A stretch of DNA of 64,000 nt, from the NCBI GenBank assembly GCA_963769045.1, contig CAVYKK010000013.1:200061-264060 (forward strand), given 5' to 3'. The position numbers and the translations under genes are program-made. The notes below the pieces were generated by a model. That model saw only the letters and a program-made list of their open reading frames with translations, was not told the origin of the DNA and searched no databases. This DNA comes from Methanocella_A sp963769045. GTDB taxonomy: Archaea > Halobacteriota > Methanocellia > Methanocellales > Methanocellaceae. Each line of letters starts with the position of its first letter. Position 1 is the stretch's first letter. This document shows, piece by piece, positions 43,249-52,670 of the stretch.

Positions 43249-45221
43249 TGCCGTATGAAAACGACAACTGCAGTGAACCGGGACCTGTAATTAACTCAAA
43301 AACCGGAAGAGGATCTTTGACAATGACAGACGGTACTACGATCAAGCGCGACTGGCTCCTGCGATCGATAGGCAAGCTGGCAATCTATACATTCCCTCCC
43401 CTCGGGCTTCTCGGGATACTCGGACTGGTGGCGCTGAAGCAGTACCAGTTCCTTATCCTCGGTATCTACATGCTCGTACCGATCATTTGCGCGCCGCTGG
43501 TATACCTGGCCATCAGAAACCGTAAAGAGGCGGGCGCCGATGCCGGCAGCCACGAGTTCAGGCTGCTGCTGGCAGGCTTTCTGCTGTTCTTCTCGTTCTC
43601 AGTGGCGCTGCTGTACGCGTTCGACATCCGGCCGGTGCTTTACTACGTGGTCATAGCGGCCATGGCCACGATCATTCTCCTGGAAATCCTGCGGTCGGAG
43701 ATTACGCAAGGAAAGACGATCGTGATCCTGTTGCAGATCTTTGCCATGTCGCTGAACATTAGCTGGGGAGTCGCGCTCAAGTACTTCGAGTTCATCGGCC
43801 GCACCGATATCCTTCTCCACTCCTCCTATGTGCAGGAGATCGTGAATATAGGCTACGTGACGTCGACGTTCGACGACTATCAGCCCTTCCCGCTCTGGCA
43901 CATCCTGAGCGCAGGTATCGACATGGTTAGCGGTGAGATGTTCCCGGCATACCAGGTCATGCAGATCGCCGGGGCCATCGCGTTCGCATTACTACCGGTA
44001 TTCATCTACCTGATCTGCACCAGGCTGCTGAAAGAGGAACGTATCGCGCTTGTGGCCGCGCTGGTCATTTCGTTCTTCCCGGACATGGTCATCATGGGCA
44101 TGTCCACCATCGCCAGCGTCATCGCCCAGATACTGACGGTGTTCCTGGTGTTCCTGCTGCTTTCGAGGAAAGGCTACGCGAAGTACGTGCTCATTGTGCC
44201 GCTGACGGCCGCCATCGTCTTCTACCACTCGGTCTCGATACTCTTCGTGCTGGTTGTACTGCTGATACTGTACGTGCTGCAGGCGCTGTTCATCAAAAAG
44301 CAGGAGCGGTTCGTCAGCCTGACGTACATCGCTTTCGCCACGCTCCTGACCGCAGCCTACTGGGAGCTGAACGCCGGCAGTATCATCCAGCGGCTGACGA
44401 GGAACCTCACGGCGGCGCCCTCGAACACCTTTAACATGCCAACGGCGCTGGCGCAGAACCAGCCGCTCAACGAGCTGTTCAACTACCTGCAGTACGTGCC
44501 GTCGCTCCTGCTCATACTGGCCGGAGCGTTCCTGCTGCTGCGCTCGGACCGGTTCGGCAGCCGCGCCCGGGCCTTCGGCATGGCAGCGCTCATGGTCGTC
44601 TGGGTCTCGGTCCCGGGGCCGCTGTTATTGATCGGCAAGCTGGCCCAGAACTTCAGCATCGACCGGTTCGCGGACTACACGTTCCTGATCCTCATACCCG
44701 TCTGCGCCGTGGGCCTGGCAAGCCTGTACATGCGGTCGGGCAAATACGGCAGGGCTATCGTCATCGGGCTGTTTACCCTGTGGGTACTGCTGGCCGTCTC
44801 CAATGACTGGGTAGCCTCGGATAACCCGCTGGTGAAGCGGCCGTTCTACACGTTCTACTTCTCCGGGCAGGAGATCACCGGCATGGACCGGCTGGTCACG
44901 CATGCGACGGGCATTCTCCAGTCGGACTACGTCCCCAACCGGTACTATGAGAGCTCGGCATACGAGCCCAACACGACCATCCTCGAGGTGGATACGGCTA
45001 ACATGACCTTTGTCCGCGGGAGCCCGGAGGACGTGCTGCTCATCCGCGACGGGGAACGCGAGGGCCGGGAGCTGCGGGTCGCCGCGCTGGACAGCCAGGA
45101 CTACATACCCAAGCCGGAAGGAGACTATTTCGCCTACGTCACAAGGGACAAGGCAGTATGGAGCACCCTGCCGGCGTACAACCGTATCTACGACTCGCGG
45201 GCGATACGAGCCTATAACTAA
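43245..45221 (+). CDS. Large multi-pass membrane protein, DUF2206-like, cassette 2
   Basis: The start ATG 43245 overlaps the flippase stop; ATG 43323, after AGAGGATC, is an alternative that would drop 26 polar residues. Shared segments with cassette 1 are DDYQPFPLWHILS, LNELFNYLQ and NPLVKRPFYT. It has about 13 hydrophobic helices and a soluble C-terminal domain of about 100 residues. It is probably the enzyme or polymerase partner of the flippase. The family is recognised by resemblance only, and no catalytic residues are assigned. Confidence 0.7.
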   Translation: MMPYENDNCSEPGPVINSKTGRGSLTMTDGTTIKRDWLLRSIGKLAIYTFPPLGLLGILGLVALKQYQFLILGIYMLVPIICAPLVYLAIRNRKEAGADAGSHEFRLLLAGFLLFFSFSVALLYAFDIRPVLYYVVIAAMATIILLEILRSEITQGKTIVILLQIFAMSLNISWGVALKYFEFIGRTDILLHSSYVQEIVNIGYVTSTFDDYQPFPLWHILSAGIDMVSGEMFPAYQVMQIAGAIAFALLPVFIYLICTRLLKEERIALVAALVISFFPDMVIMGMSTIASVIAQILTVFLVFLLLSRKGYAKYVLIVPLTAAIVFYHSVSILFVLVVLLILYVLQALFIKKQERFVSLTYIAFATLLTAAYWELNAGSIIQRLTRNLTAAPSNTFNMPTALAQNQPLNELFNYLQYVPSLLLILAGAFLLLRSDRFGSRARAFGMAALMVVWVSVPGPLLLIGKLAQNFSIDRFADYTFLILIPVCAVGLASLYMRSGKYGRAIVIGLFTLWVLLAVSNDWVASDNPLVKRPFYTFYFSGQEITGMDRLVTHATGILQSDYVPNRYYESSAYEPNTTILEVDTANMTFVRGSPEDVLLIRDGEREGRELRVAALDSQDYIPKPEGDYFAYVTRDKAVWSTLPAYNRIYDSRAIRAYN

Positions 45222-45232
45222 CCACTATCATT

Positions 45233-45434
45233 TATAGTCAATCCTGAAACTTTTTGTGCAGGCTGGTGACCCTTTCAACACGAAGGCCACAATGGCCACA
45301 AAGGACACAACGTACATTTCATAAACGGGCAATGGCAGCCTTTCCTGTAAGGGACTTCGTGTCCTTTGTGGCCATTGTGGCCTTCGCGTTGAAAAGGTCA
45401 GGTTCCCGAACAAAAAGATATACGAATGACTATA
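45233..45434. repeat. 200-bp inverted-repeat element, copy 3
   Basis: Bounded by TATAGTC and GACTATA. The arms carry GGTGACCCTTTCAACACG, then 9-bp units CACAATGGC and CACAAAGGA, paired with the mirrored arm after a loop of about 55 bases. It lies 12 bases after cassette 2, the same relative place as copy 1 after cassette 1. Confidence 0.85.
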
Positions 45435-45559
45435 CCTTATGAACCTTGTATTAAAGTTGCGATGCTCAAATCCAATTCCGGGATATCGCCGTCAAGAAAA
45501 GAAAAATGCCATCCGGACGGGCCTTCGCGCGCAGGCGCGTTACCGGCCCAGGCATCCGG

Positions 45560-47065
45560 CTATTTTACAGCGGCCATGGGGGCGACCGGCTTTACTGCTG
45601 CCCTTACAGGCTCGTATTCGATGTGCCCTGCCCAGGTCGCCGGCGGGACAAGCGCGCAGTTATAAGAGTCGTACACGTCCTCGAAGCGGCTGCATTTGTC
45701 AGCGATGACCCGGATGTCTTCGATCCGGCCATCGTATAGCGAATACTTCCGGGGATGCAGCGCATACTTGAATACAGGTATCTTCCGATAGTCGAAGCCC
45801 ATGATGCTACTGCAGACCGCGTCGATCTCCACCGGATTATTGCCTGCGACAAGGACGCCGCATTTACGAGGCTCGGGTGTCATCGGCCCTTCTTTCTCCC
45901 CGGTAATGATGCCGTCGACTATCACGAAGAGCTTCCGCTGTTGCGTGTCCCGCATGATGCCTTCTTTATCGGCATACATGAGTATCTTGTTCATATCGGT
46001 GATGGTGCGGGGCAGCGTATCGTTACCGGGCCAGCTTCCCTGCAGGCATGGATCGTGGAAGGGTGCAAGCTTTTTGGACAGGATGAGTGCCGCGCTGACC
46101 GCCCTCATCGGCAGGATGAGCAGCATGTTATCAGTGGCGACCATCTCCTCTTTCAGGCGGGCGAAGGTGTCCTTTCGCAGGTCCTTCCGGATATACTCGT
46201 CGCCGCCCGCCTCGGCAGGCCCGGCGCGGTGGTGGGGTAACCAGTCTTTCGCCCCGTTGATGCCGATCATGTTCTTCAGCGCACAAGTAATACCGGATTT
46301 TGCATGGGTCTTTAGTTTTGGCAGGCTGATGACCACGTCGGCGTCCAGGACGCTGGCGGAGATGCAATACTCGTTCTTCTCCCGGTTATGGTGCTTGATC
46401 ATCTCGTTCGGGTCGTAGTCCGCGATGCGGAACTTGCCGCAGTCGTCCATGATACCGAAATGCTCCGAGTCCGATTTCAGGTCCGCTACTTTGTAGCCCA
46501 GGGGGTCGCCGGCCAGCTTCCGCACCTCGACGCCGCCGAGCTTCCGGTACCGTCCCCTGATCTTCATCAGGTTGAGCACGTCGACCTTCATGCCGTGCTT
46601 CAGGTAGTAGTCGGAGATCTCCCCGATGCCCGTGATGCGGATCACCTCGAAAAAGTCGGTTTCCAGCTGAGGGGAATCGCCTATCGTCAGCTTTCCTTTG
46701 CCCTTCAGGGCGATGTACGCGTAGTCCAGGATGGCCCGGATGACGCTGCCCTGGGTGATCAGGCACTCGACGCCCCCGGCAGGGTTCTTGTGCCCGACGA
46801 GGTTGGGCTTGATGAAGACATGATCGCCGGGCCGGACGAGGCCGTTTGGCATGCCGCCAACCGGAGCGCCCAGCGGGTTCCAGGAGGGATGCCCGAAGTT
46901 CTCCCGGTCCATGCCGAGATCGTACAGCAATTGCCGCACGGCCGCGTAAGCCTCGTTGCCCGGGCACAGGTCGCGGAACGGGTATTCGGGGTAAGCTTCC
47001 GGCGGGTGGAACGGCGCGTTGCGGCAGTAGTCAAGCTTTTCGTCCTTGATGATGGCGACGGTCAT
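45560..47065 (-). CDS. DUF362 domain protein
   Basis: About 501 residues from ATG 47065, which follows GGAGGAATATAC. DUF362 features are seen: VFIKPNLVGHKNPAGG, TIGDSPQ, SLPKLKTHAKSGITCALKN and GVLVAGNNPVEIDAVC. Many DUF362 proteins carry a ferredoxin domain, but none is present here. The function of the domain is unsettled. It is the last gene of the second locus, 11 bases after a FemAB-like gene, and so is likely involved in the same surface glycan. Confidence 0.8.
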   Translation of the reverse strand: MTVAIIKDEKLDYCRNAPFHPPEAYPEYPFRDLCPGNEAYAAVRQLLYDLGMDRENFGHPSWNPLGAPVGGMPNGLVRPGDHVFIKPNLVGHKNPAGGVECLITQGSVIRAILDYAYIALKGKGKLTIGDSPQLETDFFEVIRITGIGEISDYYLKHGMKVDVLNLMKIRGRYRKLGGVEVRKLAGDPLGYKVADLKSDSEHFGIMDDCGKFRIADYDPNEMIKHHNREKNEYCISASVLDADVVISLPKLKTHAKSGITCALKNMIGINGAKDWLPHHRAGPAEAGGDEYIRKDLRKDTFARLKEEMVATDNMLLILPMRAVSAALILSKKLAPFHDPCLQGSWPGNDTLPRTITDMNKILMYADKEGIMRDTQQRKLFVIVDGIITGEKEGPMTPEPRKCGVLVAGNNPVEIDAVCSSIMGFDYRKIPVFKYALHPRKYSLYDGRIEDIRVIADKCSRFEDVYDSYNCALVPPATWAGHIEYEPVRAAVKPVAPMAAVK

Positions 47066-47076
47066 GTATATTCCTC

Positions 47077-48069
47077 CTATATCCAGGCCTTGATGACGTG
47101 GGCGAACATCCATTCTGCGATGGCGCCGACGGTGTTTTTCTGGTTCACCTGGAACTTCATCTCCAGCCCGGGGTTGAACTTGGACTTGAACGGCAGCACG
47201 CGCTGCGTGTCGGCGTCCGGTATCTCGAAGACCTTCATGCCCATGGCCTTTTCCATCTTGATCAGTTCCCAGAGCATGTACTCGTTGTAGTGCCCGCTGG
47301 CGCTGCCCAGCCAGAGGATGAACTTTCCCCGGTACTCGCAGATGAGGTGGGTGCCCACGATGGCCTCACCCTCGTAGAGGAAATAGAGCTTGATGTTCTC
47401 GGGATACGCGGCGAGTATCTCTTTCAGGTAGGACGGGTCCCCTGTCCGGTAGAACGACCGGCGGCCCCTGGCCTCGAAGCTTTCCCGCATGACCTTATAG
47501 TAGGTCTCGATATCGTCGGACTGCTTCATGACGAGGCCGCGGCTTTCGCAGTGCTTGATGTTCTTCTTGCACGTCGAGTCGAAGCCGGCCCAGATCTCCT
47601 CCAGCGGCTTCTCCAGGCTGATGGCGTACTCATAGGAGACGTTGACGCCGTACTTCTGCCAGATGAACGGCCGGATGTCGTCGAAACACGGCTCGGTCAG
47701 CATGGTCACGTAGTTCGGGGCGATCTTTTTGATCTCGGCGGTAATCTCCGTGGCCACCTCGGCGAGGTATGCCTCTTTGCGCTTCTGCTTGAGCTTCCCG
47801 TACGTCGGCCCCATGACGAAGCTCAGGTACGGTATCAGCGTCTGCGGGGGAGGCGAGAACACGAGCTTCATGCCCCGGTACTTCCGCAGGTACAGGGGAA
47901 ATACGCTGATCAGCTCGGCGCCCCGGTAGATGCCGTAGGGCAGCAGCCGGTAGCCGCTGTACTTCTCGACGATCTTCAGTATCTGCCACCTGTGGAAGAT
48001 GGTGCCGTAGGGGGTCTCGTCCAGGAATTTGTCCCAGGCCGCCCCGTCCTCGATTAGCATCACTGTCAT
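47077..48069 (-). CDS. FemAB-like GNAT-fold transferase, locus 2, second copy
   Basis: About 330 residues from ATG 48069 (GAGAGGAAAAAT precedes it). The opening AWDKFLDETPYGTIFHRWQILK and the later SGHYNEYMLWELIKMEKAMG align with the copies at 27.1 and 48.1 kb. It would add an amino acid or acyl group to an envelope sugar. Upstream in-frame ATGs give a polar, low-quality extension and were rejected. It probably arose by tandem duplication with its upstream neighbour. Confidence 0.75.
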   Translation of the reverse strand: MTVMLIEDGAAWDKFLDETPYGTIFHRWQILKIVEKYSGYRLLPYGIYRGAELISVFPLYLRKYRGMKLVFSPPPQTLIPYLSFVMGPTYGKLKQKRKEAYLAEVATEITAEIKKIAPNYVTMLTEPCFDDIRPFIWQKYGVNVSYEYAISLEKPLEEIWAGFDSTCKKNIKHCESRGLVMKQSDDIETYYKVMRESFEARGRRSFYRTGDPSYLKEILAAYPENIKLYFLYEGEAIVGTHLICEYRGKFILWLGSASGHYNEYMLWELIKMEKAMGMKVFEIPDADTQRVLPFKSKFNPGLEMKFQVNQKNTVGAIAEWMFAHVIKAWI

Positions 48070-48119
48070 ATTTTTCCTCTCACATTTTTCATCGCTGTCA
48101 TCATTGTCATCATGCGGTC

Positions 48120-49133
48120 TCACGCGTGCCATTTTCTGCGTTTGATGTTCACGTAAGCCCACTCGGCCGCCTTGCCCAGCTCGTCCTTCCGGGTGGCGGC
48201 ATAGGAAATCTCCAGCCGGGGGTTGTATTTGGACTTATACTGCCACAGGCGCCGGTCGCCGCCGCCCTGTATCTCGTACTCGGTGCAGCCTTCCTCCAGC
48301 GCCTTCTTGAGCAGCGACCAGAGCATGTAGTCGTTGGCCCCGTTGATGCCGCCACTGCCGCCCAGCCGGGCGTTGCCCATCCACAGGGTCATGCGGCCCT
48401 TGTACACCGTAATCACAATCGAGGAGACGACCTCTTCGCCGTTGTACAGCGAGTACATTCTGACGTTGTCCGGGTACGCATCCAGCAGGTCTTTCAGGTA
48501 TGCCGGGCCGGGGATGGGCGAGGTCAGGCCCTGCTCCGCATATCGCCTGCTGACGATGGCGCAGAACTTTTCGGCGTCCGAGACCCGCCTTAGCTCCAGC
48601 TTCATCCCGTCGAGCTTCTTGATCGTCCGCCGGAGCGTCTGGTCGAAGCCATTCCGGATTTCCTCCGCGGGCTTATCCAGTCCGATGAAGTAGGTGAAGT
48701 TGGAGTGCTCGCTGTAGCCATTCCACTTGAACGGCCGGATGTCCCGGAAGGCCGGCGGCATCTGGACGTAGACGAAGCTGGGAGACAGCTTTTTGATCTC
48801 GGCGCTCACCTCGTCCACGACTGTCTGCAGATGGCTTTCCCGGGTGCTCAGCTTCAACTCGTCATAGATGGCGCTCATAGTGGGACCGAGATAAGGAATG
48901 CACGAGCCCGGAGGCGGTGAGAAGACAGATTTCAGGATGAAGTCTTTCTTATAGAACACAGGGAAGAGCGACAGCAGCAGTTCCCCCTTATAGACCGCAT
49001 ATGGCAACAGTTTCCAGCCGGTATGCTTCTCGACAGCCTTCAGGAAGTCCCATTTGTGAAACAGCAGCCCGTACGGGCTCTCGTCGACAGTGCGGTCCCA
49101 GAGCTCGCGGTCTTCAATGATCGAAATAGCCAT
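48120..49133 (-). CDS. FemAB-like GNAT-fold transferase, locus 2, first copy
   Basis: The 337-residue protein has the FemAB opening LWDRTVDESPYGLLFHKWDFLK and the second-half motif GANDYMLWSLLKKALEEG, followed by IQGGGDRRLWQYKSKYNP. Its start lies 20 bases inside the deacetylase gene, so translation is coupled. The three FemAB copies differ most in the acceptor-binding middle, which suggests different sugar or amino-acid specificity. Confidence 0.75.
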   Translation of the reverse strand: MAISIIEDRELWDRTVDESPYGLLFHKWDFLKAVEKHTGWKLLPYAVYKGELLLSLFPVFYKKDFILKSVFSPPPGSCIPYLGPTMSAIYDELKLSTRESHLQTVVDEVSAEIKKLSPSFVYVQMPPAFRDIRPFKWNGYSEHSNFTYFIGLDKPAEEIRNGFDQTLRRTIKKLDGMKLELRRVSDAEKFCAIVSRRYAEQGLTSPIPGPAYLKDLLDAYPDNVRMYSLYNGEEVVSSIVITVYKGRMTLWMGNARLGGSGGINGANDYMLWSLLKKALEEGCTEYEIQGGGDRRLWQYKSKYNPRLEISYAATRKDELGKAAEWAYVNIKRRKWHA

Positions 49134-50175
49134 TTTTCATACCCCATTTCCATATGTTCTCGCCGCTGGTAATCCAGGCGTTCTGCCGGCTGCAGTACTG
49201 CAGCAGCTTTGCGTACAGGCGTTTCCATGATTCGCGATAGGTAGCGGCGAAAATGTTGTTATGCCACAGGAGCGTGACCACGCCCCCGCAGGCCGCGGCA
49301 TTGTCAATGATCCGCCGGGCGGTATACCAGGCCTCGTCGAACGTCTTATCGCCCCAGAAGAGGCTCTCGTCCATGATCGCCAGCGGTATTTCTACGATGC
49401 CAACGGGTTTGCCCGTCGACAAACTGAACGGCCGGAACGGGTGGCACATGCCGTTGCGGAAGCCCGGGCGGTCGTTGTAGCCCAGCGTCGTGTCGTAGCC
49501 GAACCCGGCCTGCGCAAGGAGCTGCCAGGTGTCAGGGACCTTGAACGAGAGGTAGTGATTACGGTAGCCGTGTATCGGCCGGTTGACGACCTTCTCGATG
49601 CGCCGCTTCTCCTCTTTCATGGCTTCGAGGCTGCCGTAGGTGTAGTAACCGCCGTGCAGCCCTACCTCGCAGCCGCGGTCGACGATCTGGCCCAAGTCGC
49701 ATTCCAGTTCGCCGACGTCATAGCGGAACCGGCGGATGTCTTCGCCGTTCGCCAGGAAGTAGAAGGAGGACTGGCCGCCGTACTCCTGCTCCAGCCCGAT
49801 GATGTCCCTGAAGTTGCGGTACGGGCTGTGCTTTTTACCCAGCAGCTTCCAGGCGAACTGGCGACCGGCGCCTGCGACGTCGAGGCCTGCCATGCCGTAG
49901 GCTGCGGAGTAGAGCATGTGCTTTGCCGGCGGGTATACGTCGTCGATGTCATGCGTGAGGCACACGCCGAACTGCCGGCCTTCGGGGTACTCCCAGCGCA
50001 GGCCGTGCTCGCCTAAATACCTGGACACCGGGGCGATGCCGATGTCGCCGCGTCCGTTCAGCCGGTACAGCGACCGGTGCTCCACCGACTTTTCCCGGAA
50101 ATAGTCGTCCCTGCGGGTGAAGAGAGCCCAGAGGTCGTCCCTTTTCCTGAGCAGATCATATTGCGAGGCTGTCAC
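49114..50175 (-). CDS. Polysaccharide deacetylase-family protein, locus 2
   Basis: The 353-residue protein starts at GTG 50175. It shares CLTHDIDDVYPPAKH, VGLHGGYYTYGS and YRNHYLSFKVPDTW with the locus 1 protein, so it is a clear paralogue with a shorter N terminus. The NodB-type barrel would remove N-acetyl groups from a glycan intermediate, exposing an amine for the FemAB-like neighbours. The metal site is modified in the same way as in locus 1. An AT-rich promoter lies at 50225-50260. Confidence 0.75.
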   Translation of the reverse strand: MTASQYDLLRKRDDLWALFTRRDDYFREKSVEHRSLYRLNGRGDIGIAPVSRYLGEHGLRWEYPEGRQFGVCLTHDIDDVYPPAKHMLYSAAYGMAGLDVAGAGRQFAWKLLGKKHSPYRNFRDIIGLEQEYGGQSSFYFLANGEDIRRFRYDVGELECDLGQIVDRGCEVGLHGGYYTYGSLEAMKEEKRRIEKVVNRPIHGYRNHYLSFKVPDTWQLLAQAGFGYDTTLGYNDRPGFRNGMCHPFRPFSLSTGKPVGIVEIPLAIMDESLFWGDKTFDEAWYTARRIIDNAAACGGVVTLLWHNNIFAATYRESWKRLYAKLLQYCSRQNAWITSGENIWKWGMKNGYFDH

Positions 50176-50224
50176 AGTATCTACCTTGACGGAACGTTTA
50201 AGGGCCAGCGAAACGCTTGCCCAC

Positions 50225-50262
50225 CAAATGTATATAATAGTATTTGTATATAAGCATTTAGT
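50225..50262 (-). promoter_or_regulatory. AT-rich promoter block before the deacetylase gene
   Basis: TATATAATAGTATTTGTATATAAGC lies 50-85 bases before the deacetylase GTG, in the gap after the CapK-like gene, so the deacetylase/FemAB genes may have their own transcript. Confidence 0.45.
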
Positions 50263-51598
50263 TATTGTTGATGAGCATATTATTTATTATATATTTGTAC
50301 TTGCCCGCCCGGGTCTTCTCGATGCTATCGACGATGTTGAAGTCGATCTTCCATGCCTCGCTCTGCCGCTGGATGAGCTCCCGGGCATCGTTGAGCTTCC
50401 GCTCGTCGAAACCCCGCTCCGGGATGATGCGGACAGTGATGTGGTCCAGCCGCTCCTGCACTACCTGGTATTCCTTTATCCAGGGCAACTCGTCGAAGAT
50501 GTAGGCGAACAGCAGCGAATGGATTGCTTTGCCTTCCGGCGTGTAGAGGAAGTCGCCGCTGCGCCCGCAGATCTCCTTCAGCAGCCGATATGGCCGGCCA
50601 CAGGCACATTCGTCGTCGATGACGTGGCCGAGGTCGTTAGTATCGTAGCGGATCAGGGGCATGGCGAAGTTATACAGGCTCGTGGCAATGATCCGGCCGC
50701 GACCGCTTTCCTTCTGTCGGCCTTCGGCATCGATGATCTCCATAACGCTCCGCTCTGTGTCAATGTGCAGGCCTGAGTGCTCCGGGCACTCGAAAGCGGT
50801 GAGCCCGCCGTCGTAGAGGCCGTAGCCATCGAACACGTCGCAGCCGAAGACGCTTGCGATCGTCTCCCGCATCCGGGGATAGAGCTTCTCGGACGTCGTG
50901 AATACGGCATGTGGCTGGTAGAGCCGCACGTCGTTCTCCAGGGCCCACCGGGCGAAAGCGTAGATCGACGAGGCATATCCCCGGACAAACCTGGGCCGGA
51001 AATCGTTGATCGTAGCCGCGTATCTACGCATCTCCTTCTCGCCCATGTTCAGCGTAGACAGCTTGCGGATGTTCCTTGCGAACTCATGGACAGACTTGAC
51101 CAGCTGCTTATCGGCACTGACGCCCAGCGACATGCCGGCGAGGAACACCATCCGGTCGCCCAGCACGTAGTCTGCATAGCCCCAGCCGCGGTACAGGAGC
51201 GCCCCGCCCAGCATGCGGTCCCGATTGCTTACCAGGTATTTCATCGGCGTGCCCGTGGAGCCGCCGGTGGTCTCGACGATGTGCGGCATGCGCCTGACGC
51301 CGGCCGGCACAAGCTCGTCGAAGTGCTGCCGGATGGTCTCTTTCGTCATGATCGGCAACTTTTGCAGCTCTTCCATGTTGCGGAACGCCGCAGGGTCAAA
51401 GCGAATTTCCCGGAACAGCCGGTGATAATAGGGCACGTTCCGGTCAGCGTAGGACAGCATCCGGCGCAATGCGACCCGCTGTTCGGCCTTCAGTACCTCA
51501 TACGGTCTCTGCTCGTTGCGCTTCAGCCGCCGGTAGTCGGGGTAGAACCCCGAGTATGCCGCCTCATGCGCCGCTATGAACTTGAGCCTTTCGAGCAT
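50258..51598 (-). CDS. CapK / PaaK-like adenylate-forming enzyme
   Basis: About 446 residues from ATG 51598, which overlaps the DUF354 gene by 25 bases. Adenylate-forming motifs are seen: TTGGSTGTPMKYLV (phosphate loop), DGYGLYDGG and RYDTNDLGHV. CapK relatives are found in capsule clusters and resemble phenylacetate-CoA ligase; they are thought to activate an acid for attachment to sugars. It could supply the acyl or aminoacyl group for the FemAB-like transferases. The C terminus is AT-rich, as if at the edge of a recombined block. Confidence 0.78.
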   Translation of the reverse strand: MLERLKFIAAHEAAYSGFYPDYRRLKRNEQRPYEVLKAEQRVALRRMLSYADRNVPYYHRLFREIRFDPAAFRNMEELQKLPIMTKETIRQHFDELVPAGVRRMPHIVETTGGSTGTPMKYLVSNRDRMLGGALLYRGWGYADYVLGDRMVFLAGMSLGVSADKQLVKSVHEFARNIRKLSTLNMGEKEMRRYAATINDFRPRFVRGYASSIYAFARWALENDVRLYQPHAVFTTSEKLYPRMRETIASVFGCDVFDGYGLYDGGLTAFECPEHSGLHIDTERSVMEIIDAEGRQKESGRGRIIATSLYNFAMPLIRYDTNDLGHVIDDECACGRPYRLLKEICGRSGDFLYTPEGKAIHSLLFAYIFDELPWIKEYQVVQERLDHITVRIIPERGFDERKLNDARELIQRQSEAWKIDFNIVDSIEKTRAGKYKYIINNMLINNN

Positions 51599-52668
51599 CG
51601 GGCAGTCCCCTGCGACCGGCAGGCTGCGAAGCTTGCCGGATACTCTTCCACGAACTGTACCATGAACGCGTTCACGTCGATCTTGTCCTTGAGCATGGCG
51701 TCGCGCTTTGTCCTCCATTCCTCCTTCAGTCCCGGCCGGGCGATGAGCGCGAGGGCTTTGTCCAGCGCCTGCCGCTGGTCGGCGAAATTATAGATCAGGC
51801 CGTACGTCTTCTCCAGCTCGGCGAAGTTGCCCAGGTCGCCGGCCGCCACGATGCTGTCACAGCGCACCGCTGGCGTGCCCAGCAGAGCCGCCTCGGTGGT
51901 CATTGTGCCCGACTCGCCGACGAGCATCCGGGCATAGTGTAGCAGGTGGTGTATCTGTCCCGGCGGCGCAGTCAGCCGGTAGGGCTCCAGCACCGGTGGC
52001 AGGGGAAGCTCGGACGAGATAAAGACCCGCCCGTACTTCTCCATTTCGTGTACCGCATGGATTTTGGTCTCAAGATCGAAGCCCCTGCGGCCTACGTCGT
52101 GGCCGGCCTTCCAGCCTATGAAGCGCATGATCACGTAAGGATCATTTTTACCAAGGCCGATCGTGTCGAGCACGGCCGGATCGGGCCGGAAGCAGTCGGG
52201 GTGCAGATATGCGAGCTCGATATAGCCGTCGTACCGTATATGTTTCCGCCCGAAGTCCTTGCGGAACGACGATGGCGTGAGGACGGCATCGGTAAACGGC
52301 ACGTAGAGCAAGTGCTCGACCGGCGACGGCTCCGTGTCATCGAAGGCGATAGCCGGCCGGCCCATCATCTTCGAGACATGCCCGTTCGCGATAGAGCCGA
52401 AGCCCAGGAACACGTCCGGGCGGAACTTCCGTACGGCGTTGAACATTTTCAGGTCATGCACCGGGATGTTAGCGGCCTTCTGTATTAGTGAAGAGCCATA
52501 GCTTCCCAGCCGCACGAAATCGAGGCCATAATCGTCCAGCAGCCGGTATGTGATCTCCTTCTCACTGGCAGTGATCAGTACTTCATGGCCGCGTTTGCGC
52601 ATGTCGTGCACGAAGTTTTTGAAGTAGTGCACGTGCCCGGGGTGGTTGATGTCGACGACGATTCGCAT
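51574..52668 (-). CDS. DUF354-family glycosyltransferase-like protein, locus 2
   Basis: The 364-residue protein has the standard DUF354 opening IVVDINHPGHVHYFKNF and the GT-B/epimerase-like site VGESGTMTTEAALLGTPA. It is paralogous to the gene at 29.6 kb. It lies 2 bases after the HisF2-like gene and overlaps the CapK-like gene. The extra C-terminal 25 residues (CRSQGTARCSKGSSS) fall within the overlap and may be a remnant of shifted reading. Reaction unassigned. Confidence 0.78.
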   Translation of the reverse strand: MRIVVDINHPGHVHYFKNFVHDMRKRGHEVLITASEKEITYRLLDDYGLDFVRLGSYGSSLIQKAANIPVHDLKMFNAVRKFRPDVFLGFGSIANGHVSKMMGRPAIAFDDTEPSPVEHLLYVPFTDAVLTPSSFRKDFGRKHIRYDGYIELAYLHPDCFRPDPAVLDTIGLGKNDPYVIMRFIGWKAGHDVGRRGFDLETKIHAVHEMEKYGRVFISSELPLPPVLEPYRLTAPPGQIHHLLHYARMLVGESGTMTTEAALLGTPAVRCDSIVAAGDLGNFAELEKTYGLIYNFADQRQALDKALALIARPGLKEEWRTKRDAMLKDKIDVNAFMVQFVEEYPASFAACRSQGTARCSKGSSS

Positions 52669-52670
52669 GA

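Noticed and set aside
45426..45739. Overlapping small rightward frames after the third repeat element
   Set aside because: Basic, low-complexity translations overlapping the DUF362 gene end; no ribosome binding site or homology seen.
48070..48162. N-terminal extension of the second FemAB-like protein
   Set aside because: Polar low-complexity stretch overlapping the neighbouring gene; ATG 48069 aligns with the paralogues and has GAGAGG upstream.
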